64,000 nt of DNA from Pseudomonas tructae (GTDB taxonomy: Bacteria > Pseudomonadota > Gammaproteobacteria > Pseudomonadales > Pseudomonadaceae). This document shows, piece by piece, positions 7,029 through 13,262 of the stretch. Position 1 is the stretch's first letter; each line of letters begins with the position of its first letter. The notes beneath the pieces are model-generated. The model worked only from the letters and a program-made list of their open reading frames with translations, made no database searches and was not told where the DNA came from. A program made the position numbers and the translations under genes. Location of the stretch: NCBI RefSeq assembly GCF_004214895.1, contig NZ_CP035952.1, forward strand, positions 3,606,501 through 3,670,500, read 5' to 3'.

Positions 7029-7466
7029 ATGATAGGGAAATTAAAAAAGCCCGTTTACTGGGTGACCATTTTGGTCATCGCTGGTTTGGCAAGTGCGATC
7101 GGTAAGGAAATCGGAGCCCAGCTCGGTAAGCCAAGTAATGATGAGCTGCTACGCAGCGCAACTGCACAGGCAATCAAGCAGATTAACGACCAGACTCCGA
7201 AAAAAGTTGATGAGCTGACCACCATGCTTCGGGCCGAATTGGGCGGCAGCCATGAGATGACGACATTCTTTGAGCTGGCGAACTATGACAGCTGGGGGGC
7301 ATCTGCCGACCTGACAGCAGGAAAGTCCGCCGTGGTCAAATCATTGTGTGAGAATCCTCGAACCGTGAAAACAATGCGAATGGGGGCGAAATTTGGGTAC
7401 GTATACCTAAAGGAAGACGGTACTGAGGTGTACCGGTTCAGGGTTAGTAAGGACGATTGTCCGTGA
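7029..7466 (+). CDS. Membrane-anchored protein co-transcribed with the repressor
   Basis: 145 residues starting MIGKLKKPVYWVTILVIAGL, one N-terminal transmembrane segment, then a hydrophilic domain of about 110 residues with two Cys (SLCENP and KDDCP) that could pair. It begins 13 bp after the repressor stop and ends before a strong terminator, so it is expressed with the repressor in the lysogen. Position suggests a lysogenic-conversion or superinfection-exclusion gene; the sequence itself gives no family. Confidence 0.7.
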   Translation: MIGKLKKPVYWVTILVIAGLASAIGKEIGAQLGKPSNDELLRSATAQAIKQINDQTPKKVDELTTMLRAELGGSHEMTTFFELANYDSWGASADLTAGKSAVVKSLCENPRTVKTMRMGAKFGYVYLKEDGTEVYRFRVSKDDCP

Positions 7467-7490
7467 CGAATCCGCCACCCCTCTAAACGA

Positions 7491-7518
7491 ATCCCGCCGC
7501 TGAGCGGGATTTTTTTTT
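7491..7518 (+). terminator. Intrinsic terminator after the repressor operon
   Basis: ATCCCGC/GCGGGAT 7-bp stem, 6-nt loop, then an eight-T tract. It ends the plus-strand cI operon and shields the left operator. Confidence 0.9.
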
Positions 7519-7534
7519 CGCCCGAAAGAAATTT

Positions 7535-7599
7535 TCTGCGCTTGACGCAGATTAAATTCTGCGCATAATGCAAATCACAAGTCTGCGCACAACGCAGAT
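7535..7599 (+). promoter_or_regulatory. Left operator/early promoter (O_L/P_L-like)
   Basis: Three operator copies at 7535-7552 (TCTGCGCTTGACGCAGAT), 7558-7575 (TCTGCGCATAATGCAAAT) and 7582-7599 (TCTGCGCACAACGCAGAT), spaced 23-24 bp. A promoter is embedded: -35 TTGACG at 7542-7547, 16-bp spacer, -10 CATAAT at 7564-7569. Repressor bound to the first two sites would cover both hexamers. It drives the rightward early operon. The 7600-7780 leader contains no convincing gene but has a small hairpin (AGCGCC/GGGCGCT, about 7738-7757). Confidence 0.8.
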
Positions 7600-7780
7600 T
7601 TGTGGCAGCGATGGACCGGCCTCATGGTCCAGAGGGATGGCAACTGTCCCGGGCGTGCAGCGTAAAGCGCCAGAAGCAGTTTTCCAGCGGACAGGGTCGC
7701 GGCTGGAGAGAAGGAACCACCAGAAGATTTCACGTCAGCGCCTGTATCGGGCGCTTTCGGAAATCAACCGGAGAAGTGCC

Positions 7781-7966
7781 ATGCACCTGAAAGACCAAGG
7801 CTTCAAGTTCTGCATCAGCCCGGATAAGCAGCAAGGCCGATGGCTGCACCCGACTGAGCTCAGAGTTCTGCACGCCGACTGGACCGACGTAACGGAGTGG
7901 CCAACCGAGCAGTTGATGGCCTACCTGATGCCTGCACCACAGCAACAGGATCTGTTCGCAGCATGA
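7781..7966 (+). CDS. Hypothetical early phage protein, 61 aa
   Basis: MHLKDQGFKFCISPDKQQGR ... ending QQQDLFAA. First plausible gene of the rightward early operon. The start is chosen from a purine-rich ribosome-binding site (GGAGAAG) 5 bp upstream; the open frame extends back into the operator region but without a credible start there. No known domain. Confidence 0.6.
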   Translation: MHLKDQGFKFCISPDKQQGRWLHPTELRVLHADWTDVTEWPTEQLMAYLMPAPQQQDLFAA

Positions 7967-8034
7967 CGCTTCCACTGGCAGCCCTTCCCGCGAGGGGCTG
8001 ACGGGGAATCAACCATCGCCACTGGAGGCGACTC

Positions 8035-8322
8035 ATGAACTACGAAATTGCAGTGGAAGGGGTCGTCCTCCGGGTGGAGGTGACTTCTTGCGTGAACATC
8101 AACCCGAGCTGGAACACGTGGAACAGCGACTGGGACCTCTACGGCACCCGAGAGCTGGAATGGCATGCGGTTTCCGGCGTCACCTACGACGATGACGGCG
8201 TGCCGATGGATGTGGAGGCCGAGCATCTGGCGGCGATCGCGCAAGCCAACACAGTCGCAATCGAGCGCGAGATCTGGTTCGAGATCGACAACCGGGGCGC
8301 CGGACGCAGGAGGGCAGCATGA
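8035..8322 (+). CDS. Hypothetical early phage protein, 95 aa
   Basis: MNYEIAVEGVVLRVEVTSCV; rich in Trp, Asp and Glu, soluble, with alternating beta-like pattern. A good ribosome-binding site (GGAGGCGA) precedes the ATG. Overlaps the next gene by 4 bp. I do not recognise a family beyond short phage early-region proteins. Confidence 0.65.
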   Translation: MNYEIAVEGVVLRVEVTSCVNINPSWNTWNSDWDLYGTRELEWHAVSGVTYDDDGVPMDVEAEHLAAIAQANTVAIEREIWFEIDNRGAGRRRAA

Positions 8323-8543
8323 ACGTCAAGGCCGATGCCCTGGAAATCCTCGAAGACCGATTCACAAAGCTGGCGTCAGGTCCCAGTGATCAGCTTTACG
8401 GCGAGGTCGACATGGCGATTGAGATGTGCGGCCTGCTCGGCTTCATCAGCTTTTCCGAGCGTTCCCACTTCCAACTTCGCCGCGACCGAATCAAGCAGCG
8501 CGACGTCGACGAATTCTTGCTGCGTGAGGGCCTGTTGCCATGA
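8319..8543 (+). CDS. Hypothetical early phage protein, 74 aa
   Basis: MNVKADALEILEDRFTKLAS ... DVDEFLLREGLLP. Acidic, predicted helical, no motif recognised. ATGA overlaps with both neighbours (8319-8322 and 8540-8543) support its being translated within a coupled operon. Confidence 0.65.
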   Translation: MNVKADALEILEDRFTKLASGPSDQLYGEVDMAIEMCGLLGFISFSERSHFQLRRDRIKQRDVDEFLLREGLLP

Positions 8544-8686
8544 CCAGTAATCTCCGGGCGGTCATCGCCCCAACCATTCCCGGACTGATCAGAGCCCTGC
8601 AATCGCAGGGCTTTTCTTTGGTCGCGGACCTACCCGCCATCCGCATCCAGATTCGACGCGGAATGATCGTTGTGAGGTTTCCATGA
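8540..8686 (+). CDS. Very small early phage protein, 48 aa
   Basis: Translation from ATG 8540 gives MTSNLRAVIAPTIPGLIRAL and ends RRGMIVVRFP before TGA at 8684-8686. It is flanked by ATGA overlaps with the genes before and after, which is the main support. A perfect 8-bp hairpin (AGCCCTGC/GCAGGGCT, 8593-8612) followed by TTTTCTTT lies inside it and would fold as a terminator-like structure. Function unknown. Confidence 0.5.
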   Translation: MTSNLRAVIAPTIPGLIRALQSQGFSLVADLPAIRIQIRRGMIVVRFP

Positions 8687-8943
8687 GCATCAAGGCTCAA
8701 CAGGCGACGGTTTACTACGCGCCAACAGCGGGTCGCCGGTTCTTCACCAGGTCGGCTGCGATCAACAAAGAAGCCCGGGCCATCATCAAGAAGCATTTCC
8801 CAGACGAGCCGGGGCACGACTGCAGCGAGGAAGCCTGCGGCTGGTGCCAGGATCCAGGCTGGAGCCTTGAGCATGACCAGCCCGAGCGATTCAAGCGCTA
8901 CCACCGAATGCTGACCGGAGCGCTACGGCGAGCCAAGTCGTGA
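8683..8943 (+). CDS. Hypothetical early phage protein with Cys/His cluster, 86 aa
   Basis: MSIKAQQATVYYAPTAGRRF ... HDCSEEACGWCQDPG. The His-Asp-Cys, Cys and CGWC residues at about 46-58 could bind a metal. Basic and soluble. ATGA overlap upstream (8683-8686) and a GTGA overlap downstream. No assigned function. Confidence 0.65.
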   Translation: MSIKAQQATVYYAPTAGRRFFTRSAAINKEARAIIKKHFPDEPGHDCSEEACGWCQDPGWSLEHDQPERFKRYHRMLTGALRRAKS

Positions 8944-9056
8944 CCACCCTCCAACGCCGGCGCCGCCACCTGATCTGGCGCGGCGCCTCAACTTCTCTTC
9001 TTGGCTGGTCCGGTTGGCTGCTGCTGATCGCTCTGGCTGACCTCATTACACGGTGA
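8940..9056 (+). CDS. Tiny membrane peptide, 38 aa, GTG start
   Basis: GTG at 8940 overlaps the previous stop (GTGA) and the frame ends TGA 9054-9056. The peptide begins with an Arg-rich stretch (LQRRRRHLIWR) followed by SLLGWSGWLLLIALADLI, a clear single transmembrane segment: positive-inside N-terminus plus one helix. Too short for family assignment; overlap and membrane topology make it plausible but unproven. Confidence 0.45.
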   Translation: MTTLQRRRRHLIWRGASTSLLGWSGWLLLIALADLITR

Positions 9057-9061
9057 ACAAC

Positions 9062-9409
9062 ATGAGCAAGCACACTCCGGGGCCTTGGGAGGTCCTGAAC
9101 GGTTTACTGGTGTTCAGCGCGCTTGGCGCAGATAGCGGCGACGGTGTCAAGGCGACAACTTCCGATGGTTGGATGATTGCGGACTGCGGTGGCTGCGAGA
9201 CCAATAGCGAAATTGGACCGGTTGAGCTTGGGCCGGGCGTGCTTCTCGCTAACGCCCGCCTGATCGCCGCCGCGCCGGAACTGTTGGTTGTCGCACAAGA
9301 GTTTCTTGAAGCGCTTGCCGAGCAAGGAATTCTTTGCGAATGCGGCGAGGCAGATTGCAGGACCACCCGAGCCCGCGCAGCCATCGCCAAGGCGCGGGGT
9401 GAGTCATGA
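9062..9409 (+). CDS. Early phage protein starting MSKHTPGPWEV
   Basis: 115 residues. The N-terminal MSKHTPGPWEV followed by IADCGG and NARLIAAAPELL is a pattern shared by many small phage early proteins of unknown function. A GTG at 9053 could add three residues, but the ATG at 9062 gives the familiar start. Four Cys near the C-terminus (ILCECGEADC) could bind metal. Overlaps recE by 4 bp. Confidence 0.7.
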   Translation: MSKHTPGPWEVLNGLLVFSALGADSGDGVKATTSDGWMIADCGGCETNSEIGPVELGPGVLLANARLIAAAPELLVVAQEFLEALAEQGILCECGEADCRTTRARAAIAKARGES

Positions 9410-10218
9410 AGCCCGGCTACTACACCGGACTGCCGAACGCCGACTACCACGGCGGCGACGGCATTTCGAAGACCCAGCTCGACATGATCGAGAAATGCCC
9501 GGCCCTGTTCCAGTGGGCCAAGGCGGCACCGGAAGACCCCGAGAACCAGGCTTCACTGACGGTTGGTGATGCCACCCACGCATTCCTGTTGGAGCCCGAG
9601 CGCTACGCCCGGGAGTTCGCGGTGGGTCCAGCCAACAGCCCGCGCAACACCACGGCAGGCAAGAAGAACTGGGCCGACTTCGAAGCCGGGCTCACCGACC
9701 AGCGCGTGCTGATGCCCGACGAAGGCCGGAAGATCGCCCTGATGCGCGAAAGCGCGATGGCCCACCCGCATGCCCGGTGGTTGCTGGAGGCTGCTGGTGA
9801 CGTTGAGGCCAGCATCTACTGGCAGGACCCCGAGCAAGACGTGCTGTGCCGCTGCCGGCCAGACAAGCTGATACCTGAGTTCGGTTGGGTCCTGGACGTG
9901 AAGACGACCGCCGACATGAAGAAGTTCGAGCGCTCGATCTACGACTACCGCTATCACGTGCAGGACCCGTTCTACAGCGACGGCTACGCCGCGCACTTCG
10001 GCGAGCAGCCACAGGCCTTCGTGTTCCTTGTCGTCAGCACCAGCATCGAGTGCGGCAAGTACCCAGTGCGCCTGTTCGTGCTGGATGCCGAGGCCAAGGC
10101 CGTAGGCCGCGAAGCCTACAAGCGGAACCTCTCCACCTACGCCGACTGCCTCCGATCCGGGGAGTGGTCCGGCATCGAAACCCTCTCTCTGCCCTACTGG
10201 GCCAAGGATCGCCAATGA
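9406..10218 (+). CDS. recE: RecE-like exonuclease (exodeoxyribonuclease VIII type, PD-(D/E)XK)
   Basis: 270 residues starting MKPGYYTGLPNADYHGGDGI, with the GIS-K-TQLDMIEKCPALF block typical of RecE C-terminal nuclease domains. The catalytic core reads RCRPDKLIPEFGWVLDVKTT, giving the D ... D-x-K signature, followed by YDYRYHVQDPFYSDGY. It digests dsDNA 5' to 3' to expose ssDNA for the partner annealase. It overlaps recT by 4 bp, the standard recET pair. Length fits a nuclease-domain-only form, far shorter than E. coli RecE (866 residues). Confidence 0.9.
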   Translation: MKPGYYTGLPNADYHGGDGISKTQLDMIEKCPALFQWAKAAPEDPENQASLTVGDATHAFLLEPERYAREFAVGPANSPRNTTAGKKNWADFEAGLTDQRVLMPDEGRKIALMRESAMAHPHARWLLEAAGDVEASIYWQDPEQDVLCRCRPDKLIPEFGWVLDVKTTADMKKFERSIYDYRYHVQDPFYSDGYAAHFGEQPQAFVFLVVSTSIECGKYPVRLFVLDAEAKAVGREAYKRNLSTYADCLRSGEWSGIETLSLPYWAKDRQ

Positions 10219-11087
10219 GCACCGCCAACGCTCCATTTTCCCAGACCGACATGCAGCAGACCGGCGGAGCCCGACAGCTTTCCCCGGTGGCTCAGCTCGG
10301 CAACTTCATGGACAAGCTCAAGGGCCAGATGGCCTTGGCTCTCCCGAAGCACCTTACCGCAGACCGCATGACCCGCCTCGCCCTGACCGCTTTCAGTACG
10401 TCGCAGCAGCTGCAGCGTTGCAGCCACCAGAGCATTGCCGCCTCGATCATGACCGCCGCCCAGCTCGGCCTGGAGCCTGGCGTGAACGGCGCCGGCTTCC
10501 TGATCCCATACGGCCAGACCTGCACCTTCGTGCCTGGCTGGAAGGGCTTGGTGGACCTGGTTGCCCGAAGTGGTCGCGGCACCGTCTACACCGGCGTGAT
10601 CTTCAAGGACCAGCAGTACACGTTCACCGACGGCGCGCGCCGCGACTTGGTGATCCACAACGAAACCGACATGGACGAAGCGACTGACATCACGCACGCC
10701 TTCGCCATCGGCTGGGTCCAGGGCGCAAGCATGCCGATCATCGAACTGTGGACGGCTGGGAAGATCACGAAGCATCGCGACAAATACAACAAGGTCGGCA
10801 AGAAGCACTACAGCTTCCGCGACTGGGAAATGTACTGCCGCAAGATCCCGCTCCTGCAGGTCCTCAAGTACATGCCGTGCTCGGTGGAGGTCTCCAACGC
10901 CATCGCGGTCAGCCATGCAGCAGAGCAAGGTCGCGGCGTCACCATCGAGGGCGGCATCGTGATCGACGGCGACGACCTGCCGGATCAGCAGCCGGAGCCC
11001 GTGGCAACTGATGTCGAGGTTGTTGATACCGGAACCGGCGAAATCAGCCAGGCAGCCTCCACCGACTACGGCTCCCAGCGCGAGTAA
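10215..11087 (+). CDS. recT: RecT-family single-strand annealing protein
   Basis: 290 residues. The blocks AAQLGLEPG, GAGFLIPYG, FVPGWKGLVDLVARSG and YCRKIPLLQVLKYMPCS are the conserved RecT core. RecT coats ssDNA made by RecE and anneals it, giving RecA-independent recombination. The acidic C-terminal tail (IDGDDLPDQQPEPVATDVEV) is normal for the family and probably flexible. The ATG at 10215 overlaps the recE stop; the longer upstream ORF is a shadow of recE. Confidence 0.93.
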   Translation: MSTANAPFSQTDMQQTGGARQLSPVAQLGNFMDKLKGQMALALPKHLTADRMTRLALTAFSTSQQLQRCSHQSIAASIMTAAQLGLEPGVNGAGFLIPYGQTCTFVPGWKGLVDLVARSGRGTVYTGVIFKDQQYTFTDGARRDLVIHNETDMDEATDITHAFAIGWVQGASMPIIELWTAGKITKHRDKYNKVGKKHYSFRDWEMYCRKIPLLQVLKYMPCSVEVSNAIAVSHAAEQGRGVTIEGGIVIDGDDLPDQQPEPVATDVEVVDTGTGEISQAASTDYGSQRE

Positions 11088-11092
11088 CCGCC

Positions 11093-11293
11093 ATGGCAAG
11101 CCAAACCGTGGAAGAACTGTACGACCGAATCGAAGAGTTCCAGGCCCTGCTGGCTGCTGCGGCTCTCCATGCCGCGAATGCCTGGGAAGAGGAATTCGTC
11201 GAAAACCTGCAGGGCCACTTCCGGCGTCACGGCCCGCGCACCATGCTCAGCCCACACCAGCAGCAGAGGCTGGAACAAATCGGAAAACACTGA
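11093..11293 (+). CDS. Hypothetical phage protein between recT and the DGR, 66 aa
   Basis: MASQTVEELYDRIEEFQALL ... ending EQIGKH. Strongly helical, charged, possibly a short coiled coil. Starts 5 bp after recT and stops 9 bp before the first DGR target gene, so it is likely in the same transcript. No family recognised; its adjacency to the DGR is noted but not evidence of a role. Confidence 0.6.
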   Translation: MASQTVEELYDRIEEFQALLAAAALHAANAWEEEFVENLQGHFRRHGPRTMLSPHQQQRLEQIGKH

Positions 11294-11302
11294 GAATTCA
11301 CT

Positions 11303-11908
11303 ATGAAACCAGAAATGATCACCCTGAAACACGGCGACACCACGATCAAGATGCCGGCGTCTTCCCTGGCAAAACTGGCAGTCGCCAGCGTGTTCGCCCA
11401 GGTTCTACCGCCAGCGGCTAATGTGACTCCGATTTCCTCGGTTGACATTCCTACTGTCGGCCAACCATGGCCAGGCCAAGGAGGGATCAACGGCGGCCTG
11501 GTCGCTGCTCGCGGTGATGTACCGGAGCACTATCTGATCATTGCCGCCAAAGATATCGGCGACCACGCATGGGGCGGCTACCGGGAAGAATCGAAGGCGA
11601 CCAGTAAGACCGATGGCAAGGCCAATACCGAGTGGCTGTGCAACGAAGAAACCGAGCATCCCGCAGCCAATTCCTGTGCCGAGCACCAGGCGGACGGCCA
11701 TCACGACTTCTACCTACCTGCCGCAGCTGAGCTCTATCACTGCTGGGTGAATTGCCCCGAGGTGTTCGCCCAGGACCGCTACTACTGGTCATCCTCGCAG
11801 CGCTCCGCCGACTACGCATTCTTCATGGACTTCGGTGGTGGCAATCAGTACTACGGCGGCAAGAACCTCGAGCTCCGCGTCCGCGCCGTCCGCAGGTTGT
11901 TCATTTAA
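11303..11908 (+). CDS. DGR target protein 1 (variable C-type-lectin-like C-terminus)
   Basis: 201 residues starting MKPEMITLKHGDTTIKMPAS. Motif blocks GQPWPGQGGINGGLVAA and HYLIIAAKD resemble DUF1566/formylglycine-type lectin folds used by DGR targets. The C-terminus contains DRYYWSSSQRSADYAFFMDF and ends RVRAVRRLFI; residues about 165-198 are the variable repeat. Variable residues are those encoded by AAC-type codons in the template and would form the ligand-binding surface. No signal peptide or membrane segment is visible, and no tail-fibre features. The hairpin at 11930-11949 follows. Ligand unknown. Confidence 0.9.
   Translation: MKPEMITLKHGDTTIKMPASSLAKLAVASVFAQVLPPAANVTPISSVDIPTVGQPWPGQGGINGGLVAARGDVPEHYLIIAAKDIGDHAWGGYREESKATSKTDGKANTEWLCNEETEHPAANSCAEHQADGHHDFYLPAAAELYHCWVNCPEVFAQDRYYWSSSQRSADYAFFMDFGGGNQYYGGKNLELRVRAVRRLFI
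11795..11895 (+). repeat. DGR variable repeat 1 (VR1)
   Basis: 101 bp matching the template repeat at 13162-13262 except at 14 positions, every one an adenine in the template (8 A to G or T at first positions of AAC codons and others at GAT/GAC and second positions). The GC-rich 3' end (GAGCTCCGCGTCCGCGCCGT) is unchanged and should contain the initiation site for mutagenic homing. Sequence diverges from the template immediately after CGCAG. Confidence 0.95.
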
Positions 11909-11929
11909 TCCTTCATTCATTCGAGCAGA

Positions 11930-11949
11930 GGCGCAATAGCGCCTTTTTT
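11930..11949 (+). terminator. GC hairpin with T tract 34 bp after VR1
   Basis: GGCGC/GCGCC stem with an AATA tetraloop followed by TTTTTT. It can act as an intrinsic terminator. It also occupies the position, a few tens of bp downstream of the variable repeat, where DGRs of the Bordetella phage type have a hairpin that stimulates target recognition. Confidence 0.7.
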
Positions 11950-11973
11950 GTTGCCTTCAAAAAGGAGCAGCAC

Positions 11974-12588
11974 ATGAGCGCAGTAGAGAAAGCGGCACCT
12001 GCAGTACAACTTCCCGAGATTGGCCAGCCATTCGGCGGCGGCTTCTTCTCCGGCATCACCATCGAGAACGGCCAGCGCTTCGCCAACATCACTGCCGGTG
12101 CTGCGCATGAACTGGTAGGCGAATGGGGCGAGTACGGCGAGAAGATCGAAGGCGCCGACAGCTTCACCGACAGCCGCAGTAATACCGAGGCCATGGCTGC
12201 CAGCGGCAGCGAGCTGGCGCAGAAGGTCCTGTCCCTGGACATCGGTGGCTTCACCGACTGGGCGATCCCGGCGCGTGACGTGCAGGAGCTGCAATATCGC
12301 CACTTCAAGCCGACCAGCCGTGAGAACTACTGCTGGAGCCGAGATGGCGACAACCCCAACAGCCTACCTGTTGGCCTGATGTACACCGAAGAGTCGCCAC
12401 GCAAGACCCAGGTACCGGGCTTTGCTGAGGGCGAACCTGAAGCCTTCCAAGACCGCCGGTACTGGTCATCCTCGCAGCGCTCCGCCTACTACGCATTCTG
12501 CATGGACTTCGATGTTGGCTATCAGTACAGCGACGGCAAGTTCAACGAGCTCCGCGTCCGCGCCGTCCGCAGGTCGCTTATCGATTAA
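11974..12588 (+). CDS. DGR target protein 2 (variable C-type-lectin-like C-terminus)
   Basis: 204 residues starting MSAVEKAAPAVQLPEIGQPF with an AAGGAG ribosome-binding site 7 bp upstream. IGQPFGGGFFSG parallels GQPWPGQGGINGG of target 1, and the C-terminus repeats the pattern: RRYWSSSQRSAYYAFCMDF ... RVRAVRRSLID; residues about 167-200 are the variable repeat. The central part (TDWAIPARDVQELQYRHFKP ... NYCWSRDGDNPNSLPVG) is different from target 1, so the two are diverged paralogues sharing one template. No signal peptide. Likely a second display or binding protein of the same DGR. Confidence 0.9.
   Translation: MSAVEKAAPAVQLPEIGQPFGGGFFSGITIENGQRFANITAGAAHELVGEWGEYGEKIEGADSFTDSRSNTEAMAASGSELAQKVLSLDIGGFTDWAIPARDVQELQYRHFKPTSRENYCWSRDGDNPNSLPVGLMYTEESPRKTQVPGFAEGEPEAFQDRRYWSSSQRSAYYAFCMDFDVGYQYSDGKFNELRVRAVRRSLID
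12472..12572 (+). repeat. DGR variable repeat 2 (VR2)
   Basis: 101 bp matching the template repeat at 13162-13262 except at 13 positions, all template adenines. The pattern differs from VR1: for example the first AAC became TAC here and GAC in VR1, and the AAT codon became TAT only here. The unchanged GC-rich 3' end is identical to VR1 and the template. Confidence 0.95.
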
Positions 12589-12602
12589 TTTGCTTATTCA
12601 TT

Positions 12603-12620
12603 CCGGCCGTTCGCGGCCGG
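12603..12620 (+). promoter_or_regulatory. Perfect 7-bp GC hairpin with TTCG loop, 30 bp after VR2
   Basis: CCGGCCG-TTCG-CGGCCGG at 12603-12620. It has no T tract, so it is not a normal terminator. Its distance from VR2, its all-GC stem and tetraloop match the stem-loop/cruciform that follows variable repeats in Bordetella-phage-type DGRs and promotes retrohoming. Confidence 0.75.
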
Positions 12621-12639
12621 TTGCTCAAGGAGGAGCAAC
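12620..12639 (+). promoter_or_regulatory. Hairpin presenting the avd ribosome-binding site in its loop
   Basis: GTTGCTC (12620-12626) pairs with GAGCAAC (12633-12639), leaving AAGGAG in the loop, 3 bp before the avd ATG at 12643. This could tune translation of the accessory protein. It abuts the preceding hairpin, so the two may compete for G12620. Confidence 0.5.
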
Positions 12640-12642
12640 GTC

Positions 12643-12999
12643 ATGGCAATGCACACTGATTTATCGATCTACAAATCATCAATTGGCCTGCTGCAGATGG
12701 CCATGAATCTGACCCGGAACATCCCCCGAGAGCTCAAGCAGTCAGTCAGCAAGCGGGTGATCGATGAGTGCATCGATGTTTTGGTGCTCATCGCCCGGGC
12801 CAATTCAGCACAAGACAAGCGTCCTCACCTGACGCTGTTGGTTGAAAAGGTGCAGGTGATTGAGTTCCTGATGCGGATATTCAAGGAAAGTCGATTCATC
12901 AGCGTGCCGCAGCATGCCAAGACGATGGAGGTCACCACCTCAATCGGCAAACAGGCCAACGCCTGGAAACGTTCCACCCCAACCGCGCCCGCTACCTGA
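12643..12999 (+). CDS. avd: DGR accessory variability determinant (Avd-like four-helix bundle)
   Basis: 118 residues: LSIYKSSIGLLQMAMNLTRN, IPRELKQSVSKRVIDECIDV, LVLIARANSAQDKRPHLTLL and QVIEFLMRIFKESRFISVPQ form four amphipathic helices, and the RANS-x-D-KR block with the following HL is characteristic of Avd/bAvd-type four-helix proteins. Avd forms a positively charged pentamer that binds the reverse transcriptase and is required for template-primed cDNA synthesis. It lies between the target genes and the template repeat, the usual DGR order. The basic tail (GKQANAWKRSTPT) may contact RNA. Confidence 0.9.
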   Translation: MAMHTDLSIYKSSIGLLQMAMNLTRNIPRELKQSVSKRVIDECIDVLVLIARANSAQDKRPHLTLLVEKVQVIEFLMRIFKESRFISVPQHAKTMEVTTSIGKQANAWKRSTPTAPAT

Positions 13000-13161
13000 G
13001 AGTTACGGCTTTCTGGTCTGTGCGAATTGAACCTGGTCGTGCCGCTGATCTGTGATCACCGCCATGCGCATCCTGGACACCGCCGGTCTAAAGCGTCCGT
13101 GTAGGTCCAGCGCAGTTTGCCCGCTGAAGATTCGGCAGGCCGACGTAGATAGCACGACAGG

Positions 13162-13262
13162 TCGCAGCGCTCCGCCAACAACGCATTCAACATGAACTTC
13201 GATGATGGCAATCAGAACAACAACGACAAGAACAACGAGCTCCGCGTCCGCGCCGTCCGCAG
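13162..13262 (+). repeat. DGR template repeat (TR)
   Basis: 101 bp, almost identical to VR1 and VR2 but adenine-rich: nine AAC codons and one AAT in the VR reading frame, and 31 adenines in all. It is not part of a target gene, being preceded by a non-coding stretch (13000-13161) and followed directly by the reverse transcriptase. The TR RNA is reverse-transcribed with random insertion opposite A and the cDNA replaces the VRs. The upstream 160 bp and the avd 3' end may belong to the structured template RNA, as in other DGRs. The first Met codons of the RT frame (13202, 13205) lie inside it. Confidence 0.95.

Noticed and set aside
11795..13262. The three 101-bp repeats as ordinary gene duplication or recombination hot spots
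   Set aside because: All differences are at template adenines and an RT plus Avd adjoin; duplication would not give this bias.
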